DNA from: an uncultured Oscillospiraceae bacterium
GTDB taxonomy: Bacteria > Bacillota > Clostridia > Oscillospirales > Oscillospiraceae
Length of the DNA: 41,094 nucleotides
NCBI GenBank assembly: GCA_934573945.1
Contig: CAKTMQ010000004.1
Coordinates: 1 to 41,094 of the forward strand
Direction of reading: 5' to 3'
How positions within the stretch are numbered: position 1 is the first letter of the stretch; each line of letters opens with the position of its first letter. This document shows positions 33,971-41,094 of this stretch, in pieces. A program made the translations under genes and the position numbers. The notes beneath the pieces are model-generated. The model was not told the DNA's origin. It ran no database searches and saw only the letters and a list, made by a program, of their open reading frames with translations.

Positions 33971-35701
33971 TTACTCAGCCTTGGCAGCGGCCTTCTTGTT
34001 GCGGCCGAGAGCACGGATGCCCTCCACCACCAGGTCGATGGCCAGGATCACCAGCAGCACGCCGATGATACCGCGGATGTAGCACCACACCACGCCTTCG
34101 CCGCCGGCCATGATACCGGTGATCTGCGCCTTGATGGTGAAGACCAGGGAGGTCAGGGTTACCACCAGCATGAAGAACATGGGGAAGTAGAACATCTTGT
34201 TGTTGCGGCCGATCTTACCCAGCCAGCAGCACACAGCCAGCAGACCCAGGGCGGCCAGCAGCTGGTTGGCAGCGCCGAACAGAGCCCAGATCTTGGCATA
34301 GCCGGTCAGACCCAGGGCCACGCCGGCCACCACGGTGATACCGGTGGCAACATAGGGGTTGGTGATGACGCGCTTCCAGCCGGTCAGATCCTCACGGGTC
34401 TGGCCGGGCTCAACGAAGAACTCAGCGAACATATAGCGAGCCAGACGGGTAGCGGTATCCACGGAAGTCAGGCAGAAAGCAGACACGGCCAGGATCAGCA
34501 TGGAGTACACGGCATTGTAGCAGCCGTCGCCGAACACCTTGGAGAACATGGAGGCCAGGCCGGTGGCGAACACCACGGTAGGCGTGGTGGTCGTGCCGTC
34601 AGCATAGGAGGCCCAGATGTAACCCACAGCGCAGACGGAGATCAGTGCCAGAGCGCACTCGATCAGCATACCGCCGTAAGCGATGGGCTTGGCGTCCTTT
34701 TCCTGATCCAGCTGCTTGGAGGTGGTGCCGGAACCAACCAGAGAGTGGAAGCCGGACACAGCACCGCAGGCGATGGTCACGAACAGAGCGGGGAACATAT
34801 AGCCCAGAGAGGTGCCGGAAGGTGCCAGAGAATCATAGAAGCCGGTGAAAGCGGGCATATCCACGACGGGATGTGCGCCGATGATGCCCACGACAGCCAG
34901 AATCATCATACCATACAGCAGGAAGGAGCTGAGGTAATCACGGGGCTGCAGCAGGATCCACACGGGGGTAACGGAGGCCACGCCGATGTAAAGACCCACG
35001 ATGATCATCCACACGGTGTAGCTCAGGTAGATGGGATGCCAGTTCAAACCGATGACCATGCACACCACGATGCCGACGACGCCGATCACGGTAGCAATGC
35101 CCAAAGGCGCGTTGCGGCGGTATACGAAGAAGCCGAACAGGATGGCCATCAGGATGAACATGATGGAGATGATGGCGGTGGAGGCGTTGGCGGCGGAAGC
35201 CTCCAGGTCCACGAGCCCGTCAGCGGTATAGGTGGCCTTGAAGGTGTTGGCCACGATGGAGGCGAAGGCCGCCACCACCAGGATCAGGGTCAGGTAGGCG
35301 AACACGATGAACAGCTTCTTGGCCTTGGCGCCGATAGCGTCGCCGATGACCTCGCCGATGGACTCGCCCTTGTGGCGGATGGAAGCGAACAGGGAACCAA
35401 AGTCATGCACGCCGCCGAAGAAGATACCACCGATCAGTACCCACAGCATCACGGGCACCCAGCCGAACACAGCGGCCTGAATGGGGCCGTTGATGGGGCC
35501 GGCACCGGCGATGGAGGAGAAGTGATGGCCCATCAGCACGGGAGCCTTGGCGGGGCAGTAGTCCTTGCCGTCTTCCATGGTATGAGCAGGAGTAGGACGG
35601 GAGTTATCCACACCCCACTTCTTGGCCAGCCAACCGCCGTAGAAAATATAGCCTACGACCAGAACGGCACAGCCGATGATCAGGAACAAAGCAGCATTCA
35701 T
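33971..35701 (-). CDS. cstA: CstA-family transporter (carbon starvation/pyruvate or peptide)
   Basis: A 576-residue polytopic protein with about fifteen membrane segments. The N-terminal family block MGHHFSSIAGAGPINGP is at about residues 57-73, followed by GGVHDFGSLFASIRHKGESIG. Characterised relatives (CstA, BtsT) import pyruvate or peptides under carbon limitation; the substrate here is not set by sequence. The ATG overlaps the stop of the upstream unknown gene by four bases, and the AAAGGAG site lies inside that gene. It ends near the hairpin element; no U-tract terminator is obvious. Confidence 0.93.
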   Translation of the reverse strand: MNAALFLIIGCAVLVVGYIFYGGWLAKKWGVDNSRPTPAHTMEDGKDYCPAKAPVLMGHHFSSIAGAGPINGPIQAAVFGWVPVMLWVLIGGIFFGGVHDFGSLFASIRHKGESIGEVIGDAIGAKAKKLFIVFAYLTLILVVAAFASIVANTFKATYTADGLVDLEASAANASTAIISIMFILMAILFGFFVYRRNAPLGIATVIGVVGIVVCMVIGLNWHPIYLSYTVWMIIVGLYIGVASVTPVWILLQPRDYLSSFLLYGMMILAVVGIIGAHPVVDMPAFTGFYDSLAPSGTSLGYMFPALFVTIACGAVSGFHSLVGSGTTSKQLDQEKDAKPIAYGGMLIECALALISVCAVGYIWASYADGTTTTPTVVFATGLASMFSKVFGDGCYNAVYSMLILAVSAFCLTSVDTATRLARYMFAEFFVEPGQTREDLTGWKRVITNPYVATGITVVAGVALGLTGYAKIWALFGAANQLLAALGLLAVCCWLGKIGRNNKMFYFPMFFMLVVTLTSLVFTIKAQITGIMAGGEGVVWCYIRGIIGVLLVILAIDLVVEGIRALGRNKKAAAKAE

Positions 35702-36237
35702 AAAGCTCTCTCCTTTCTGAACAATTTTTTCATTTGCTTATGAAACAGACCCTGATTCAGGACCTGTGCTGCACTGTGTCCGCTGCGGTTGGTGCACACC
35801 GAGTTTTCCGGCAGCACCGCCAGAGCGGTATGAAAATCCATCCAGCCCCAGTAGGACATGCGGAAGCTCTTATAGAGCTTGCAGCGCTTCAGCGCTTTCC
35901 GCGCCTGCTCATCACAGCTGTCACATACAAACAGCGTGGTGATGTAGGTGTACATATGGGTGGGGCCGGGCTGAATGCGGGCCATGCCCTGTTCGTAGGC
36001 CAGCTTTTCGCAGGCGTCGTAGATCTCCTTGGTCAGATGGGGAACGCTGAACAGGTACACATACTCAAAGCTCTTGGCCTCCCAGAGCTTTGCCTTCTTG
36101 GAGAGGACATATTTTTCCGATGTGGCGTAGAAGTCCATGGTAGCAGCCAGAGGCTGCTGCTCCTCCTGGCAGCGGGTGATGTCAAATTGGCTCTGATAAA
36201 TGGTACACAGCCGGTCAACGGCTTCCTCGCGGGTCAT
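35698..36237 (-). CDS. Unknown soluble protein co-translated with CstA
   Basis: A 179-residue cytoplasmic protein that I do not recognise. It has no signal peptide or membrane segment. A CDSC motif (about 105-108) is followed by a basic stretch ARKALKRCKLYKS, and several aromatic residues cluster at FRMSYWGWMDF. The ATG at 36237 has a GGAGG site. Its stop overlaps the cstA start (ATGA), so production of the two is coupled. In enterobacteria CstA-type carriers have small partners (YbdD/YjiX), but this protein is larger and not visibly related. A regulator or partner of CstA is an inference from the overlap. Confidence 0.78.
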   Translation of the reverse strand: MTREEAVDRLCTIYQSQFDITRCQEEQQPLAATMDFYATSEKYVLSKKAKLWEAKSFEYVYLFSVPHLTKEIYDACEKLAYEQGMARIQPGPTHMYTYITTLFVCDSCDEQARKALKRCKLYKSFRMSYWGWMDFHTALAVLPENSVCTNRSGHSAAQVLNQGLFHKQMKKLFRKERAL

Positions 36238-36385
36238 GGGACGGCCTCCTCTCGCATAAAGCTCTTAACGGCTGACAACGGTTTCTTTACGGCCTTTCGC
36301 GATTAAAACCGTGAAAGAAGCGATAGGAAAAAGTTGCATTTTTCGTATAGCAAAACGTTACCGTGCCGTCTAAATCACGTTCCAT
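36238..36385 (-). other. Long leader of the cstA operon
   Basis: About 140 bases separate the predicted start site from the first ATG. ACGGTTT and AAACCGT arms (within 36269-36312) can pair. No known riboswitch or terminator was recognised in this leader. Confidence 0.4.
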
Positions 36386-36414
36386 ACTATATACCTCGAC
36401 TTTTCAACTTTCAA
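36386..36414 (-). promoter_or_regulatory. Sigma-A promoter of the cstA operon
   Basis: On the minus strand TTGAAA (36414-36409), 17 bases, TATAGT (36391-36386). It lies in an AT-rich block (about 36330-36500) that contrasts with the GC-rich surroundings. Confidence 0.75.
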
Positions 36415-36454
36415 GAGGCAAAACTCTACAATTTTTAAGTGTTAAGTTTATGTA

Positions 36455-36499
36455 AATTTTCAGTTGATTTTCACAAAGAAACTGTATATACTGAAAATT
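36455..36499. promoter_or_regulatory. 10-bp inverted repeat around a plus-strand promoter-like pair
   Basis: AATTTTCAGT (36455-36464) and ACTGAAAATT (36490-36499) are perfect inverted arms. On the plus strand TTGATT (36464-36469), 17 bases, TATACT (36487-36492) sits on the two arms. No plus-strand gene follows, so this is either an operator for the cstA side or the promoter of a short antisense RNA. Confidence 0.4.
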
Positions 36500-36536
36500 G
36501 TCGCCGCCTATCCGGCTGGTAGGTTGATCGAAACAG

Positions 36537-36570
36537 AAAAAAACGCCCGCATGCGTCAGCATGCGGGCGT
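36537..36570 (-). terminator. Terminator of the DUF11 gene
   Basis: A 12-bp GC-rich stem (36543-36554 with 36559-36570) around a 4-base loop is followed on the minus strand by seven U residues. Confidence 0.93.
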
Positions 36571-36599
36571 CCTTGCGTCCCGGTCCGGGCGGCGTGGGA

Positions 36600-37454
36600 T
36601 CAGAGGGTGCCGGTGACGGTGAGGGTAGCGGTGCCGGGCGTCACGGTGTAGGCGCCGGTGGCGGTATCCTGGGTGAAACTGGCGGCGGGCACGGTGATAA
36701 CGCCGGCCACGGTGGCGAACCGCCCGGTGGCGGCGTCGTAGGTGTACTGCGTCGGCGCGGTCAGGGCCGTGCCGTCCAGCGTCACGGTGAGATCCCGGAG
36801 GATGGGGGAGAACACGTCCGTGACCACCAGGCTGTCCGCCGCGCTGGCCACCGTGTTGCCGCTGTTCTGGATGACGAAGGTGTAGGTCACCTGCCCGTTG
36901 GCGGCCACCTCCGTGGGGGACAGAGCCTTGCTGATGGTCAGCACCGGCCCGGTCACGGGGGCCACCGTCTCCGTGGCGGTAACGGCATCGGGCAGACCGC
37001 CGCCGGTCACGGTGACGGTGTTCACCACGCTGCCCTCCGCGCCCAGCGGCGCGAAGGCGGTGGGCTCCGCCTCGTAGGCGATGACGGTGCTGCCCCCGGC
37101 GGGAACGGAGATACCGGTGATGGTCAGCGGCGGGCCTGCCGTGACGGCGGGAGCCGTCTGCAGCACACCGTCCTGATAGTACCGGACGGAGCCGGCGGTA
37201 TAGACCAGCGGATAGACGGTATTGCCGTTGAAGGCATAGCCGCCCAGATCATCGGTGACGGTAAGCCCGGTCAGGGCCGCCGCGCCGGAATTGATGAGGG
37301 TGATGAGATAGGTGATCGGCCGTCCGGTGCGGTAGGTGGGCACCACCGCCGTCTTGGAGGCGGTCAGCACCTCCAGCAGCTGGCCGGTGATGATGTTGGA
37401 ATTGGTGGTGCCGCCGCTGTAGGTCAGGGTGGCCTGGTTTGTGAATGTTGCCAT
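36600..37454 (-). CDS. DUF11-type repeat protein without signal peptide
   Basis: A 284-residue, Thr/Val/Ala-rich, all-beta protein. It begins MATFTNQATLTYSGGTTNSN and has two DUF11 (conserved repeat) modules: about 30-95 (LEVLTASKTAV...ITYLITLINSGAAALTGLTVTD) and about 170-225 (LTISKALSPTEVAANGQVTYTF). DUF11 modules usually occur in secreted surface proteins, but here there is no signal peptide, sorting motif or membrane segment. The ATG at 37454 has AGGAGG. It is monocistronic with its own terminator. A mother-cell sigma-type -10 upstream suggests a spore-surface role; that is inference. Confidence 0.82.
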   Translation of the reverse strand: MATFTNQATLTYSGGTTNSNIITGQLLEVLTASKTAVVPTYRTGRPITYLITLINSGAAALTGLTVTDDLGGYAFNGNTVYPLVYTAGSVRYYQDGVLQTAPAVTAGPPLTITGISVPAGGSTVIAYEAEPTAFAPLGAEGSVVNTVTVTGGGLPDAVTATETVAPVTGPVLTISKALSPTEVAANGQVTYTFVIQNSGNTVASAADSLVVTDVFSPILRDLTVTLDGTALTAPTQYTYDAATGRFATVAGVITVPAASFTQDTATGAYTVTPGTATLTVTGTL

Positions 37455-37500
37455 GAAATGACCTCCTGTGTCGAGTCTGCGGGGCATTGTCCCGCACCCC

Positions 37501-37508
37501 ATTGTATG
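37501..37508 (-). promoter_or_regulatory. CATACAAT, sigma-E/K-like -10 of the DUF11 gene
   Basis: On the minus strand CATACAAT lies about 47 bases before the ATG and matches the sigma-E -10 (CATACAnT) in full. A matching -35 is not clear: CAC 15 bases upstream fits sigma-K loosely. Confidence 0.4.
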
Positions 37509-37534
37509 CGCCGGGACGGTGAGGTGCGCGCCTG

Positions 37535-37578
37535 TATATAAAGAGGAGACATCCGCAGGGATGTCTCCTCTTTATATA
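37535..37578 (-). terminator. Terminator of the Zn/Cd ATPase gene
   Basis: A perfect 20-bp stem (37535-37554 with 37559-37578) around a GCAG loop. The 3' arm ends CUCUUUAUAUA rather than in a pure U-run. It follows the ATPase stop by 14 bases. Confidence 0.8.
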
Positions 37579-37592
37579 ATATGCTGTGTGCC

Positions 37593-39470
37593 TTACAGGT
37601 TATGCACCCGCAGGGCGCGGATGGCGTTGAGCACCGCCAGCACCATGACGCCCACGTCGGCGAAGATGGCGGCCCACATGTCGGCTGCGCCCACGGCCAC
37701 CAGCGCCAGGCACGCGAACTTCACCACCAGCGCGAACACGATGTTCTGGTACACGATGCCGATGCATTTGCGGGAGATCCTGATGGCCTTGGCGATCTGC
37801 AGCGGCTCGTCGTCCATCAGCACGATGTCGGCGGCCTCGATGGCGGCGTCGCTGCCCATGGCGCCCATGGCGATGCCGATGTCGGCACGGCTCAGCACGG
37901 GGGCGTCGTTGATGCCGTCGCCCACGAAGGCCAGCTTGCCGTGCTGGCGGCCCAGCAGCTCCTCCACCTTGCTGACCTTGTCGGCGGGCAGCAGGTCGCT
38001 GTGTACCTCGTCCACGCCCAGCTCTGCCGCCACGGACTCCGCCACCTTCCTGGCGTCGCCGGTGAGCATGACGGTCTTGTCCACGCCGGCCTTATGCAGG
38101 GCGGCGATGGCCTCCTTGGCGTGGGGCTTCACCACGTCGGAGATGACGATGTGTCCGGCATAGTGCCCGTCCACGGCCATGTGGATGATGGTGCCGACGC
38201 TGCGGCAGTCGTGATAGGGGATGCCCAGCTGCTCCATGAGCTTGCTGTTGCCGGCGGCGACGGATACGCCGTCCACCTTGGCGGTGACGCCATGGCCGCT
38301 GAGCTCCTGCACATCCGTGACGCGGCTGCGGTCGATGGGCTTGCCGTAGGCCTGCTGCAGGCTCTTGCTGATGGGGTGGGAGGAGGCGCACTCGGCCAGC
38401 GCCGCGTACTCCAGCAGCCTGGCCTCGTCCATCTCGTTGTGATGGACGGCGGTGACCTCGAACACGCCGCGGGTCAGGGTGCCGGTCTTGTCAAACACCA
38501 CGCACTTCACCTGGGACAGCGTCTCCAGATAGTTGGAGCCCTTGATGAGCACACCCTCCTTGCTGGCGCCGCCGATACCGGCGAAGAAGCTCAGGGGGAT
38601 GCTGACCACCAGCGCGCAGGGGCAGCTGGTGACCAGGAACGTCAGCGCGCGGTAGATCCACTGCTCCCACTGGCCGTCCATGCCGCCCACCAGCCGGATC
38701 ACCGGCGGCAGCACCGCCAGCGCCAGGGCGCTGTAGCACACGGCGGGGGTGTAGATGCGGGCGAACTTGGCGATAAAGTCCTCGGAACGGGACTTGCGGG
38801 AGCTGGAGTTTTCCACCAGCTCCAGGATCTTGGACACGGTGGACTCGCCGAAGGCCTTGGTGGTGCGGATCTTCAGCAGACCGGTCATGTTGATGCAGCC
38901 GCTGATGATCTCGTCGCCCTCCCGGGCGTCCCGGGGCAGGCTCTCGCCGGTGAGGGCGCTGGTGTTCAGGGTGGAGGTGCCCTCCGTGATGATGCCGTCG
39001 ATGGGCACCTTCTCGCCGGGCTGCACCACGATGACGGTGCCGATGGCCACCTCATCGGGATCCACCTGTACCAGCTGGCCGTCCTGCTCGATGTTGGCGT
39101 AGTCGGGGCGGATGTCCATCAGGGCGCTGATGTTCTTGCGGCTCCTGCCCACGGCGTAGCTCTGGAACAGCTCGCCGATCTGGTAGAACAGCATGACGGC
39201 GATGGCCTCGTTGTAGTCGCCGCTCTTTTCATAGATAGCCAGGGCGAAGGCGCCGATGGTGGCCACGGCCATCAGGAAGTTCTCGTCGAATACCCGGCCG
39301 TTGAGGATGCCCTGCCCGGCCTTCTTCATAATGTCGTAGCCGATGACGACGTAGGCCGCCAGATACAGCGCCAGCCGCAGCCAGCCGGTAACGGGGATAA
39401 AGTGCAGGGCCACCAGCATGACCGCCGCGATGAGGATGCGGATGAGCATCTTTTTCTGCTTCTTTGTCAT
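37593..39470 (-). CDS. Zn/Cd/Pb-exporting P1B-2 ATPase (ZntA/CadA type)
   Basis: A 625-residue heavy-metal ATPase. There is no N-terminal HMA domain; the protein starts with a basic tail and goes straight into the membrane. TGES is at 174-177, the membrane metal site CPC at 283-285 followed by [15 protein letters not shown] (the Zn/Cd pattern), the phosphorylated Asp327 in DKTGT, and GDGINDAP. The last helix has [14 protein letters not shown] with the Asp ligand of zinc ATPases. The missing HMA domain is supplied by a separate gene 91 bases upstream. AAAGGAG precedes the ATG. Controlled with that gene by the divergent ArsR-AraC regulator. Confidence 0.94.
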   Translation of the reverse strand: MTKKQKKMLIRILIAAVMLVALHFIPVTGWLRLALYLAAYVVIGYDIMKKAGQGILNGRVFDENFLMAVATIGAFALAIYEKSGDYNEAIAVMLFYQIGELFQSYAVGRSRKNISALMDIRPDYANIEQDGQLVQVDPDEVAIGTVIVVQPGEKVPIDGIITEGTSTLNTSALTGESLPRDAREGDEIISGCINMTGLLKIRTTKAFGESTVSKILELVENSSSRKSRSEDFIAKFARIYTPAVCYSALALAVLPPVIRLVGGMDGQWEQWIYRALTFLVTSCPCALVVSIPLSFFAGIGGASKEGVLIKGSNYLETLSQVKCVVFDKTGTLTRGVFEVTAVHHNEMDEARLLEYAALAECASSHPISKSLQQAYGKPIDRSRVTDVQELSGHGVTAKVDGVSVAAGNSKLMEQLGIPYHDCRSVGTIIHMAVDGHYAGHIVISDVVKPHAKEAIAALHKAGVDKTVMLTGDARKVAESVAAELGVDEVHSDLLPADKVSKVEELLGRQHGKLAFVGDGINDAPVLSRADIGIAMGAMGSDAAIEAADIVLMDDEPLQIAKAIRISRKCIGIVYQNIVFALVVKFACLALVAVGAADMWAAIFADVGVMVLAVLNAIRALRVHNL

Positions 39471-39515
39471 GGGTCTGCGCTCCTTTCACAGTGAAATGGG
39501 GGAAAGCGTAAGCGA

Positions 39516-39546
39516 GGCGCCCCGCCTGCCGTGCAAACGGGACGCC
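39516..39546 (-). other. Hairpin between the HMA gene and the ATPase gene
   Basis: A 9-bp GC-rich stem with one U-G pair (39546-39538 with 39524-39516) and a 13-base loop lies in the 91-base gap. It could help set a higher level for the small upstream protein. Confidence 0.5.
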
Positions 39547-39561
39547 CGCGCCGTGGGAGGA

Positions 39562-39780
39562 TCAAAGCTCGATCTCGCAGTCAGGCTCAACCTTCTTGCA
39601 GGCCTTCAGCACGTCCTTCATGACCTTCTTGGGATCGGCGCCCTCGGCGAACTCCACGATCATCTTCTGGGTCATGAAATTCACCACGGCGGAGGCGACG
39701 CCCTCGGTCTTCCCGGCGGCCTCCTCCATCAGGTTGGCACAGTTGGCGCAGTCTACTTCGATGGCATAGGTCTTTTTCAT
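39562..39780 (-). CDS. Stand-alone HMA metal-binding protein
   Basis: A 72-residue heavy-metal-associated domain: MKKTYAIEVDCANC with the metal site Cys-Ala-Asn-Cys (12-15) preceded by Asp11. Asp before CxxC is characteristic of Zn/Cd HMA domains (as in ZntA), in contrast to the Met in copper ones. The usual beta-alpha-beta-beta-alpha-beta pattern follows. AAAGGAG precedes the ATG at 39780. It is the first gene after the divergent promoter and likely delivers metal to the ATPase, which lacks this domain. Confidence 0.9.
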   Translation of the reverse strand: MKKTYAIEVDCANCANLMEEAAGKTEGVASAVVNFMTQKMIVEFAEGADPKKVMKDVLKACKKVEPDCEIEL

Positions 39781-39808
39781 GGGATAAGCTCCTTTCGCGT
39801 ACATAAAA

Positions 39809-39828
39809 GATTAAGTACTTGTTTAATC
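39809..39828. promoter_or_regulatory. Candidate operator of the ArsR-AraC regulator
   Basis: GATTAA and TTAATC arms flank eight bases that contain the palindrome AAGTACTT. It overlaps the plus-strand -35 and lies just downstream of the minus-strand start, a place from which both genes could be repressed. ArsR/SmtB operators are AT-rich dyads of this kind. Confidence 0.65.
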
Positions 39829-39847
39829 ATCATGGCCGTAGTATAAT
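39819..39847 (+). promoter_or_regulatory. Promoter of the ArsR-AraC regulator gene
   Basis: TTGTTT (39819-39824), 17 bases, TATAAT (39842-39847). Its -10 overlaps the -10 of the divergent promoter. Confidence 0.65.
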
Positions 39848-39868
39848 GCGGGCAGAGACAAAAGTCAA
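39840..39868 (-). promoter_or_regulatory. Promoter of the HMA-ATPase operon
   Basis: On the minus strand TTGACT (39868-39863), 17 bases, TATACT (39845-39840): 10 of 12 consensus positions. It shares bases with the -10 of the plus-strand promoter, so only one polymerase can bind at a time. Confidence 0.82.
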
Positions 39869-39936
39869 TGGTGCCGGCGCGAAGATGCCCAAAGCGGCGA
39901 AAACCATTTCCGAACGGGCGAAAAGGAGGACGAAGC

Positions 39937-40635
39937 ATGGAGCATACCGGACTGCCCCACGACCATGGGGAGGAGCAGAACCACACCGCAGCCATGCGGG
40001 AGCTGCTCCGCGATGAGGGGCATTTCCAGCGCATCGCGGACATTTTCCGGCAGCTGGGCGACCCCAGCCGCATCCGCATTTTCTGGCTGCTGTGCCACTG
40101 TGAGGAGTGCGTGGTGAACATCGCGGACATGGTGGAAATGTCCAGCCCCGCCGTGTCCCACCACCTCCGGGTGCTGAAGGACAGCGGCCTGCTGGACAGC
40201 CGCCGGGACGGGCGGGAGGTGTACTACCGCGCCGCCGACGGTCCCCAGAGCCGCCTGCTCCACGAGATGATCGAGCAGGTGATGGACGTGGCCTGCCCCC
40301 AGTGGCGGGAGGAGGCGGAGCAGGTGAAGATCATCCGGGAGATCCACGACCACCTGACGGAGCACATGGAGCAGCGGGTGACCATCGAGGAGTTGGCGCA
40401 CCGTTACCTCATCAACCCCACCACACTGAAAACCGTGTTCAAGCAGGTCTACGGCAACTCGCTGGCAGCCCACATGAAGGAGCACCGCATGGAAAAGGCG
40501 GCGTCCCTGCTGCGGGAGACGGAGCTCAGCGTGGCGGAGATCGCCGGACAGGTGGGCTACGAGAGCCAGAGCAAGTTCACCGCGGCGTTCAAGGAGCAGT
40601 TCGGCCAGCTGCCCAAGGAGTACCGGCGCACATAG
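39937..40635 (+). CDS. ArsR-AraC fusion metalloregulator
   Basis: A 232-residue protein with two DNA-binding domains. Residues 25-115 are an ArsR/SmtB winged helix (FRQLGDPSRIRIFWLL, then SSPAVSHHLRVLKDSGLL at 69-86). The candidate metal site is Cys53-His-Cys55-x-x-Cys58 on the helix used by CadC and ArsR, with a His-rich N-terminus (MEHTGLPHDHGEEQNH) and Cys120. Residues 147-232 are an AraC-type double helix-turn-helix (IEELAHRYLINPTTLKTVFKQ, then VAEIAGQVGYESQSKFTAAF). The ATG at 39937 has AAAAGGAGG. Divergent from the HMA-ATPase operon, which it most likely controls in response to Zn, Cd or Pb. Confidence 0.9.
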   Translation: MEHTGLPHDHGEEQNHTAAMRELLRDEGHFQRIADIFRQLGDPSRIRIFWLLCHCEECVVNIADMVEMSSPAVSHHLRVLKDSGLLDSRRDGREVYYRAADGPQSRLLHEMIEQVMDVACPQWREEAEQVKIIREIHDHLTEHMEQRVTIEELAHRYLINPTTLKTVFKQVYGNSLAAHMKEHRMEKAASLLRETELSVAEIAGQVGYESQSKFTAAFKEQFGQLPKEYRRT

Positions 40636-40638
40636 GAA

Positions 40639-40672
40639 AAAAGAGACGGACGCAGCTGCGTCCGTCTCTTTT
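40639..40672. terminator. Bidirectional terminator
   Basis: A perfect 34-bp palindrome between convergent genes, with A-runs on the left and T-runs on the right, so it works for the regulator gene and for the B3/B4 gene. Confidence 0.92.
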
Positions 40673-40677
40673 ATCCC

Positions 40678-41094
40678 TTATTTGAAGAACTCGAACCGCG
40701 GCGCGTCCTTGGTGACGGTGCCCGTCTCGATCTCGATGCCGTCCCCGAAGTACCTGAGCAGCAGCGCCACCAGCTCATCGGCGGCGGCCTGCACCTCGGC
40801 GGCGTTCACATCGGAAAAGCCGTCGATGGGAAACAGGATGGCCTTCGTCTCCTCCGTGATCTTGCCCCGCTCCGACTGCCGCCAGGTCCAGCGGCGGGTG
40901 CGGATCTCACTGCCGGAGGCGTACACCGCCTCGCCCACGTCCGGCGTCTCCTCCTCGGTGCTGCCGAAGGGGATGAACGTGTCGCCCTCCTTGGCCAGCC
41001 GCACGTCCAGACCCTCGTCGATGGTGTCCAGATCGTGGGCGCCCATGGGCAGCCGGTGCTTGATGGACACGGCGTTGCCCAGATCCACGGCGGC
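40678..41094 (-). CDS. B3/B4 tRNA-binding domain protein (5' end outside the window)
   Basis: The C-terminal 138 or so residues of a protein related to the B3/B4 domain of phenylalanyl-tRNA synthetase beta. VSIKHRLPMGAHDLDTIDEG, then a glycine/acidic stretch, and RRWTWRQSERGKITEETK match stand-alone B3/B4 proteins, which may edit or sense aminoacyl-tRNA or free amino acids. The frame is open to the window edge, so the start is not seen. A GTG at 41088 is in frame but is probably internal. Confidence 0.78.
   Translation of the reverse strand, partial: AAVDLGNAVSIKHRLPMGAHDLDTIDEGLDVRLAKEGDTFIPFGSTEEETPDVGEAVYASGSEIRTRRWTWRQSERGKITEETKAILFPIDGFSDVNAAEVQAAADELVALLLRYFGDGIEIETGTVTKDAPRFEFFK

Noticed and set aside
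33827..35743. 638-codon plus-strand open frame opposite cstA
   Set aside because: Antisense shadow; its start lies inside the hairpin element and the product is a low-complexity Asp/His/Gly protein.
37581..39494. 637-codon plus-strand open frame opposite the Zn/Cd ATPase gene
   Set aside because: Antisense shadow of a gene with clear P-type ATPase motifs; composition is His/Ala/Gly-biased and there is no start signal.

Overview
The window looks like the chromosome of a GC-rich, endospore-forming member of the Clostridia, most like the Oscillospiraceae. Four things support this. There are sporulation genes (spoVAD, spoVAE, and a SpoVD-type PBP with PASTA domains). MurE carries the DNPR signature of meso-diaminopimelate cell walls. 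Most genes have strong AGGAGG-type ribosome binding sites and sigma-A promoters with 17-bp spacers. No outer-membrane genes are present. The assignment is from gene content only; no tRNA, rRNA, CRISPR array, phage or intact insertion sequence was seen.

Layout. (1) 150-2267 (+): a 2-hydroxyacid dehydrogenase and a glycerate kinase, a hydroxypyruvate-to-2-phosphoglycerate pair; the first 149 bases hold nothing I can call. (2) 2366-2932 (-): an HD-domain nucleotidase. (3) 2995-15734 (-): a division and cell wall (dcw) cluster read mraZ-rsmH-ftsL-spoVD-murE-mraY-ftsW/spoVE-murG-murA-ftsQ-ftsZ. It starts from a promoter followed by MraZ boxes, and ftsZ has its own near-consensus promoter. murF, murD, murC, murB and ftsA are missing from the cluster. 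(4) 16074-20837 (-): one tightly overlapping unit of HAD-IIA phosphatase, MFS transporter, glycerophosphodiesterase, rsmD, coaD and a coiled-coil protein.

(5) 21009-22389 (+): spoVAD-spoVAE behind a sigma-G-like promoter. (6) 22386-25263 (+): a copper resistance operon, csoR-copA. Its perfect-consensus promoter has a CsoR-type operator in the spacer and starts on the last codons of spoVAE. copA runs in frame, without a stop, into a complete copZ that has its own ribosome binding site. (7) 25439-30836 (+): a five-gene peptide/nickel-type ABC importer with a long hairpin on the stop codon of its binding-protein gene. (8) 30921-33615 (+): an alpha-glucosidase and a membrane-anchored XRE regulator.

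(9) 33674-33928: a gene-free element of about 255 bp packed with hairpins and bounded by inverted copies of one 20-bp hairpin. (10) 33971-36237 (-): a CstA-family transporter overlapped by a small unknown gene. (11) 36600-37454 (-): a DUF11-type repeat protein without a signal peptide. (12) 37593-40635: a Zn/Cd-type P-type ATPase and a separate metal-binding HMA protein (-), divergent from an unusual ArsR-AraC fusion regulator (+). (13) 40678-41094 (-): a B3/B4-domain protein cut by the window end.

The most distinctive points are the copA-copZ fusion with an internal start, the ArsR-AraC chimera controlling a two-part zinc/cadmium exporter, and the palindrome-rich intergenic element.
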